From the NCBI GenBank assembly GCA_036924285.1, contig JAYKYS010000004.1, positions 15,656,001-15,720,000 on the forward strand: DNA of 64,000 bases. Reading direction: 5' to 3'. The number at the start of each line of letters is the position of its first letter. The first letter of the stretch is position 1. Positions 57,000-64,000 of this stretch are shown in pieces. The notes under the pieces are model-generated. The model saw only the letters and a list, made by a program, of their open reading frames with translations, searched no databases and was not told where the DNA came from. Source of the DNA: Asterella californica (Eukaryota; Streptophyta; Marchantiopsida; Marchantiales; Aytoniaceae). The translations under genes and the position numbers were made by a program.

Positions 57000-58467
57000 A
57001 ATCCACAACAAGAACAGTTCGTCAAAAGCAACGAGATGTCAGAAATTGCCACAACTGGTTTTAATATTAACATCAGATAATTAAATAAACAACAAGCGGG
57101 GGGCAACGACGCAAAAATCTAAGGTTCTCATTCATCAAAGCATCTCTCGTTCATTGTTTCGAAAAAGAGATTAAAGAAAGTGAGTGTTAACGAACTCGGA
57201 CACTAAGCAGACTATTTCTGAAAATATTTGCATTTCTTGTTTATCCTAAGCTATATATATATGTAGCGTGTTGATATACACAGACTTTTCCATGATATTT
57301 CAAGTGGGTACATTATGAAAGCATGTTATTTATCCACTTTTTTGATTTTCGGATGGAGAAGTTTATTCATTTTTTCCATTTTCAGATGGAAACGATAGTA
57401 TGCTCATGCTCATCAATTTATTATCTTACCTTTCTCACAAGAAATATTAGAGTAATGCTTCGGAAAGAGTGGGTTCCAGTTGTAAGAACCTTCGTTTTTA
57501 TTTTTCGAGGCTAAAGCCGACAGGAAAAGACCAAAAGACTTTTAGAGTGGAAACTCGCTAGACACTAGGAAGCATAATATATTGGATTTGGATTTAACAA
57601 ATATGCAGTACTTTGTACACATTTCATATTTTGGAGTGGTTTTATAGTCCTGTGAGCTTATATTTTAGAGTGGTATTAATTTGCTTATGTTTTGGAGTGG
57701 CTTTACATTTCTGAATGGTCTTTCGTTTTTTGACTAAACATACAAGGAGTTTCAGGATTTCAGTATTCATGATAAAATGTAAACAACGAGTGAGATTCTA
57801 AATCCGAAATGTCTTACGGTCAGATAATAACTTATAAATAAATTAACGATTATCATAAATTAATTTCCATTAGATACAGGCTCTCGGTCTTGTAGTTTCA
57901 GAATCTTGTGTTTACTGGCTATGGTTGTGGGTTATGTTCAGATCTGTATGTAACTCCTAGTTCATCTATCATTTAATATTTAAAATTAAATTAATTACAA
58001 AATTATATAATATTTGAATATTTTATCATAACAAAAAGAGAATAAAAGTTGCATGCCTATAAAGCATGCATACATCATGCATGATTTATAGACATATTAG
58101 AGAGATTTTACCAAAGCACAAGAACCACACATATCTCTTGTCTGAATAGAAATATTTCCACACAAGGGCACTTGCCTAATCTGTCTTATTGGATGAGGAC
58201 AGGTGGACCATCAGTGTCATGTCTATCCACAATTGTTACATGCTCCAAGAAGAAGGTTTAGAGGTCGTTGTGAGGAAGAAGGTTGTCATGACATCTTGGT
58301 CTGTACAGTACCATCCTTGTCCTTAGGAGTATAAAGATTAAACTGAGCAAGCGGGGTAGGAGTAAAAAGTTGCACCGTCTCAATCTTATAGCAGGATTTT
58401 CCACTTGGATCGTGTAGGTACCCTTCATTGCCGTTTTCCTAGTCTGCTCAGTTGACTATTTGATCTT
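57000..58467. other. No gene seen; AT-rich
   Basis: AT-rich. A motif TTTTGGAGTGG(T/C)(T)TTA recurs three times between 57632 and 57712. No coding similarity apart from the gag that starts to the right. Confidence 0.45.
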
Positions 58468-59807
58468 ATGTACACTGATCCTTGGTGTGTCCGGAAGAGT
58501 TACAGAGATTGCACCAAATGTTTGGTCGGGAATCCATGGATTGCTTCCGCTTGTCCTTCGGATTTGGAAGATGAACCTTCAGGTCTGCAAATTGTTTCAG
58601 CATTTCATCAATTCGGGGGCCAGGTGCAGACTGAACAATATGAGTCTGAGGGACTTTCTGTCCAACTTCTTACCTGAATCGTGACTTCTCCTTCTTCTTC
58701 TTCCGTACTTTCCTATCATGTCCAGATTTCGATTCTAAACTTTCGGCACTAGACTCCTCGGAAGCAGATGATGCTTCTGAAGCACTGTTATTAGTTTCAA
58801 TGGAGTTGGACTTCCTCTTGGACTTCCTGGAAGACTTCTTCGACTTCTTCGACTTCTTCAAGGTCTTCTCTCTATCTTTCGTCATATTCCGAGTAATGGT
58901 CGAGGTTTCATACTGCTTTGCACACTTCTGTACCTCTATTATCACCTCCTCCTCTTCTACAATACAATTCCATGTCATGTGACAGTCCTCCCAAGTACCA
59001 GTCCACGACTTGCTGAGCATAGTAACCTGATCTTCCTTGATTCTGAAAGATGTGATCCAAGAGGTCTTGGAACCTCGCAGTGTAGTCCCGTAGTGTCTTT
59101 TTCTTCTTCTGTTCTAACCTCTAAATCATAGGGTCATCCTATCATAGCCTACTCCCTTGAATCTCTTTAGAAAAACTGCCTTCACAATAGTCCAAGTGGT
59201 CATAACTAAATCATCATCCAAAGCTCTACTCATCCATTTCCTTCCCTTCTCTACGATCAGACTAGGAAATACACGGAGTCTGTCTGCATCACGGTCTTCC
59301 TTGTTGCTGCTGGGTATGAGAAGCCATATTGACGGTCGGCTGATGCAGCTGCCAACTTCTTCCTCTGTCAGGTCCAAGTGGTGGAGATGATCTTCTCGAA
59401 GGGCCAGGTCTGTCTGAGTCAAGAATGTCGTCTTCTAAGTCAAGAATGTCGTCTTTTGAGTCAGAGCTGCTATTGCTACCACCTTCTGAGATTTCTGGAG
59501 TAATCCCCTCCTGTCTTCTTTCATCTTGAGAAGCCTCTCCCGCACTTGGGAAGACGTCTTCTGCGCAACCGGGACCAAAATCAACCTTGTAAATGAGGTC
59601 AACTGGTTGGCTTTTATCTTCTTCAAATATTATGCTCGAGATGGAAGGCTCTTCTAACTCTACGGTTCGGATCTTCCTGAGCTCGTCATCTTTCTTTTGA
59701 TGTCTCAGAGATATACTCTGTTCTCTAAAAGTGGTTCGCTGGGATGAGTGTACCCACTCATGATCTTTACCCACACGTCTTCTGCTTCTTCCTCTAGTCG
59801 GAGGCAT
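58468..59807 (-). pseudogene. Retrotransposon gag with zinc knuckle, no pol seen
   Basis: On the minus strand ATG at 59807 opens MPPTRGRSRRRVGKDHEW and an acidic Ser-rich N-terminus. After a frameshift near 59290, DADRLRVFPSLIVEKGRKWM and TWTIVKAVFLKRFKGVGYD match the Retrotrans_gag capsid pattern (W...F...F). A stop follows, then LRDYTARFQDLL-like sequence in the same region, a Lys/Ser-rich stretch (KKSKKSKKSSRKSKRKS, about 58800-58860) and finally IWCNLCNSSGHTKDQC (58470-58530), a CX2CX4HX4C zinc knuckle, with a stop directly after. No protease, RT or integrase is found further left. This is a gag-only or truncated retroelement. Confidence 0.8.
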
Positions 59808-62800
59808 TCACCAGAGTGTTGAGAAGAGGTGTCACTCTTCTCTTCTTCTAGTACTTGACTTGACGAGTTGAAGTTCTAAACAACTGTCCACAAGTTCAGA
59901 ACGTCTCTTTTTTCTGCTTCATGTTGCGCTTGTAGACTTCTATACCTTAAGATCAAGTCTTCCAAGAAGCTTCTTGGAAGTAGGGAAGTAGTCTCTTCCA
60001 ATTCCTCCGAGGTCTCTCATCAGCTTCTAACTGCGGTTCTTGTCTTCTAAACAAGATAGAGTTCCACAACACACTAAAATTCAATCCAAGTTAACCTTAA
60101 TGCAACCAACTACTGACATACAAATCCATGAAGCTTAGAACAGTTGTTACTAAGATGAAATCTCTGGCAGCGGCACAAAAAATACGAGGTTACTATATGT
60201 AGTGTCCCAGGATTTCTCCTTTAGCCCATTGTAGCATAAAAGATTTCGTTCTCCAAGAAGATTTCCACTAGTTACGCTGCTCTAAGTTCTAAGCTATGTT
60301 CAAACTCACAAACACCCGGGTTTTGTCCAGAAATCTCTTCTTCTCACAAAACCACACTGCTTCCTGGTCACGTCTTCTAGTCTTCTCACGTCGGCTTCCA
60401 AAAGCAATCCTCGGCTTCTGGAGGTTCACTTCGGCTTTTGACACCTCCAGAAGACTGACTCTGCTCTCCAGATGTCAATTCGTACTCTTTATCACCAATT
60501 GCTCTTACAATTTCCAACATGTTAGATTTAATCATATGGTGTATGCCCACTATAACCTTCCCATGCTTCTGTCTGCTAAAACGATCTTCTGGCAGCACTA
60601 CAACGACATTCACATTCACTGATATCCAAACGAAGCTTTGGAAACCAAATAGAAGAAAGGATGAAGATGGGAAGATGAGAGAAAAGAAGGAAAAAGCGAA
60701 AATCAAAACAAAAAGAAATAGAAGGAAAGAGATAAATTAAAGTTTTGACAAGCTTCTAGTCCAGATCCTAACTAACAAGCCATCCCTGCTTGTAGTAAAT
60801 TGGAGAAGAAGATCAAATGTCTACTTACAGTCGCACTGTCTTCCGGTTGAGGATGACGTCTTCTGTCGTAGAAAGAAGGCTTCTAGCTTCTTCTGTCGTT
60901 GCTTCGACTACTCTGACTCAAGAGACCAATCTCCCATAGACAGTCCGTGCGTGGATTCGAAGTGCTCTACTAGATGAGACAAGCTTGGACTCTGCATAGC
61001 TTCTAACAATCACCGTCACTCAACAGGAAGGCTTCTCATGCACAATTGAGTATGAATTCGATGAAATCCACTCCCCAGAAGACACACACAGAGCTCCTAC
61101 AAACAAAATCTGAAATCCAATCTCCGAGAAGAAGTTACATTGGCTTCTGAAAGCTACTCCATCAGCATTCTATCACTATTCCTCGACACACCAGCTTAGA
61201 AGTAGGACTACACGATGATTGTGGTGCCTACAATTTACAAGATTAGAGATTTTTAAAAATTTTTGAAGTTAATGACAGATTTATATAATTGAAATAACCT
61301 TATTACTTAAGATTGCACCTTGCTTAGCGAGAAGATGGTCTTAAGGGACTTTGTAAGAAGTCTACTTCTTCCGAAGTCGGAAGATGAACGTCTTTCGGAC
61401 AGTGTCTTCCAGAAGACGGAAGACAGAAGCTGGAAGCCGCAAGACGGACATCTTCCGAGAAGACAGTGACTGCGACTTCGGGGGTACCAACTACACGCCA
61501 CATAGGTAAAGGTGCACCAACCAAGTAGTCACCGTAGTAAGTAGTAGGTAGATCGAAGTAATCGAACTCCATTACTTAAATCGCGTAGAGAAGATACGGA
61601 TCGGAGGCGCATTAGCATAGAGCACATTCGCTGCTTTCCGCTTCCATTTTGCTTCGATTTAAGCACTATCAATTTCTCTACCTATTGCGTCTCTGTTTCA
61701 AAATTCATGGACAAAAGATGCTTATGAATGTCCTGAACATCTTCTGAATACGACTGTTTGTAAATTCGTATCGAGTAGATTGGATTGGATTGGATTGGAA
61801 TTTGTGTCGAGAGAAGCTTGATACGAATCCTGAGTGAGCTTGCGAGTTGATTGTTGTTTCAAGAAGCAATAAATTGAGAACCATGCATGTGCCTTCCCAA
61901 TCTTCCTGACTTCTCAAATCCACATCTTCCTAAGAGACTAGAAGATTGAAAAGGGTGGCAGAATGCGCGAGAAGACGTGAGGGTTCGTTACGTGTCTCTT
62001 CTGTCTGACCCATAGCAGCATGTTCCTTCTTCTTCTCGAACGTAAAAGAGAGTTGTGAGAAGCCTTGCTGGCAGAATCCGGAAAGAATGATCAAGGGTCA
62101 TGTCTTCTAGTCATGCAGCAAGCTTCTTATGAGAGTGTTGAGAGGTGAGGAGTCGGAAGAACAGAGTATGAATGTTCCGTTGTGAGGTTAGATTGTGTGT
62201 CGGAAGCTGAAGACAGATGCGATCAATGATGGGAAGCTTGGCTGCGGGAAGTCTTCTGAGTATGTCAGTTAACCAGAAGCTATCCCGAGAGTCTTCCTGG
62301 AGACCACTGTCACCGTAGGAGTCCTCATTCTTCTGAACCATTTGTATACTCTGCTTCTCACGTATCTTGTTATCTTCTTCTAAGAAGTATGATGAATTGC
62401 AAGGTAGATTGTCTTCTTAGGAATCCATGCGATGCCTTACTTAGTTTGTTTAGATATAGCTCGGAAGACGAGAGCTACTTAGGAAGCACTGTTAGAATTC
62501 CGAAAGACGGAATAACTGTCTTCTGGAAGACTAGGTTCGTCTTCTGAGAGTGGAAGCGAGACTGTGAGGACCGGGTAAGGACTAAGTATTCGGCTCACAA
62601 GCAAGTATGTGTGGTTTAGTGTAACAAAAGCTCAAAATATGTCGATGCATCCTCGAGGGTTGGTGTTAATGACAGCAGAGTTGGCTGAATCCAAACCTTA
62701 CATCAAGGAGTTGGACCTCGACTTCTTTTTGTGGAACTAGAACCTCACTGACCAGATATTCTGGAGGAGGTTTGGGCAGCACTGCCTCCGCGCAACCTTG

Positions 62801-62904
62801 TACCTGTGAAGACAGGGGTCGCTAGCGGAAGACCATCTTTTTGGATGGTGGAGTGGTGACGTAGGGCTTTTCATAAGTCAGAAGCAGAGAACCGCGGGTA
62901 CAAG
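59808..62904. repeat. Region dense in GAAGA/TCTTC motifs, no gene
   Basis: Throughout, especially 59820-62550, AGAAG, GAAGAC, CTTCT and GTCTTC recur every few tens of bases on both strands (for example 61365-61475 and 62465-62560). No intact coding frame. It lies upstream of the minus-strand gag and could be that element's long untranslated leader or LTR, but I found no matching direct repeat on the other side. Confidence 0.55.
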
Positions 62905-63464
62905 TTGGAGAAGAAGATCTTATCGATGATATCTGAAAAGTGGTATGTATCAAGAAGTACCACATGTCTCTTCCTAGAAGGCAGACAAGGGAGGCACAGA
63001 TGGAAGATAGAAGCTTACAGAGAGCCGAGAAAACGTCTTCTAGAGAAGTTGTATCTTTACCTTTTGCCCAAAAGAAAAACACAGAAGGTGAGATATCTTG
63101 GAGATCAAGACTGTGGTGCTAGTGCTGTCCACATGCTAGTGTGGTGTCTCACTCGACACCTTGGATCAACACTTTGCTCGTTGTTCTCACGGTGGATAGC
63201 TACTCATGATGTCATCAGGGACGTTACGTTTGATATAGCACGGGAGAGCGGTTACATGATTTAAACAGGATGTTCAGTGCGAGCTGGCCTGTACATGATG
63301 AGAGGATATCAGGTCTCAATGACAGATGTGGTTGTCACGGATTCGACATGAGACTCTATGACGGCATAAATGATCACTCGTCTTCCAAGATGGGCTGCGT
63401 GATGGCAGCAGTGAAGATGACAAAGTATAGAGGTATGCAGGAGAGACATCGCTTCATCCACTAA
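62905..63464 (+). pseudogene. Relic reading frame, possibly retroelement-derived
   Basis: The frame 62905-63264 includes GDQDCGASAVHMLVWCLTRH and WIATHDVIRDVTFDIARESG, then beyond a stop TGCSVRAGLYMMRGYQVSMT and DVVVTDST in the same frame. The pattern H-x-x-IRD-(x)n-G-(x)n-R-G-x-x-V-x-(x)2-D resembles a nuclease-like segment that I recall at the C-terminus of some retroelement proteins. This is a weak match; treat it as unassigned. Confidence 0.3.
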
Positions 63465-64000
63465 TCTTGGAGATAAATGGATCATCAATCTCGGAGTTTG
63501 ACATTTTTATTTGAGATTGTGCTAGAGTTTATCATGAGTATCATTTTTCTTCTTTTTTCTTAGACAACGAATTTCTATCACTTTACAAAGAGCTCTAGCA
63601 GATGCATTTGCAGGAGGTGATGCTATTTCACGTGCACATGTTGTATGCATAAATTTGATTTAGCTCTGTGTGATATTTTAAAAACGGAAAACTACTTTAG
63701 AGCTTCATATAGAGACTTAGCCCCGATGTTCTTCCCCCGTTCTGGCGTTTGCTGCTTGCTCCTTCTTTCCCTTCTTTCCCTTCTTACAAGTTAAAAGTGA
63801 ATATATAGAAACTGAGTTTACAGAAGAGTTTTGCGTATTTCCTTTTCCGGCTCCCCGCTCCCCTCCGAAGGTGCTTTGGATGTATATTTTAGATGAACTA
63901 ATCAGCCTGCGTCACCACGCGCGCAGAAAAATCTGTACGCTAAAATGAGACTCATGGATTTGCGCCGCGCTGGGCACGGATATAAATCGCAAGTACGGCA
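63465..64000. other. No gene seen
   Basis: No coding similarity. A CT-rich run (TCCTTCTTTCCCTTCTTTCCC) lies near 63760-63783. Confidence 0.4.

Overview
This is nuclear DNA from a land plant. The evidence is an intact class III HD-Zip gene with the plant-type 18-exon layout and a miR165/166 target site, an intron-containing SmD1 gene, and plant-style Copia, Gypsy and Mutator-like elements. Introns of about 0.1 to 1 kb and the heavy mobile-DNA load suggest a bryophyte or other seed-free plant; this is inference and the species is not identified. There are no prokaryotic features.

Layout. 1-884 has no recognisable gene. 885-9581 is a full-length, recently inserted Ty3/Gypsy element (two ~1.37 kb LTRs, 4-bp duplication ACGT) whose gag-pol is broken by stops and frameshifts. 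10734-20074 is an old Mutator-like element (MULE) with diverged terminal inverted repeats and a decayed transposase. A Ty1/Copia element (13975-19331; 229-bp LTRs, 5-bp duplication ATCTC, tRNA-iMet primer site) is nested inside it. 20075-23527 is the upstream region and long leader of the HD-Zip gene. 23528-33495 is the HD-Zip III gene, assembled here as 18 exons and 860 codons. 33496-37500 has no gene but carries a perfect 113-bp tandem duplication and AT-rich diverged repeats.

37503-41137 (minus strand) is a decayed rolling-circle transposon: HUH/Y2 Rep, Pif1-like helicase, then an apurinic-type endonuclease domain. That order is typical of Helentrons, not of ordinary plant Helitrons. 41138-46600 is repeat-rich and includes an inverted-repeat (MITE-like) element. 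48554-50628 (minus) is SmD1, a spliceosomal Sm-core gene in four coding exons. 51363-51409 holds a 26-bp perfect palindrome followed by CTAG/T, resembling a Helitron 3' end. 52289-54632 (plus) is a decayed DDE transposase of a type I associate mainly with animal genomes, with a spliceable intron and an embedded SAP DNA-binding domain. 55564-55611 folds as a miniature tRNA-like structure. 58468-59807 (minus) is a retrotransposon gag with a zinc knuckle and no visible pol, beside a GAAGA/TCTTC-rich tract. The right end has only relic reading frames.

Only two genes look functional for the host: HD-Zip III (transcription factor, miR166-regulated) and SmD1 (pre-mRNA splicing). Everything else recognisable is mobile DNA at different stages of decay. 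The Gypsy LTRs differ by about 1% and the Copia LTRs by about 4%, and the MULE is older than the Copia nested in it.
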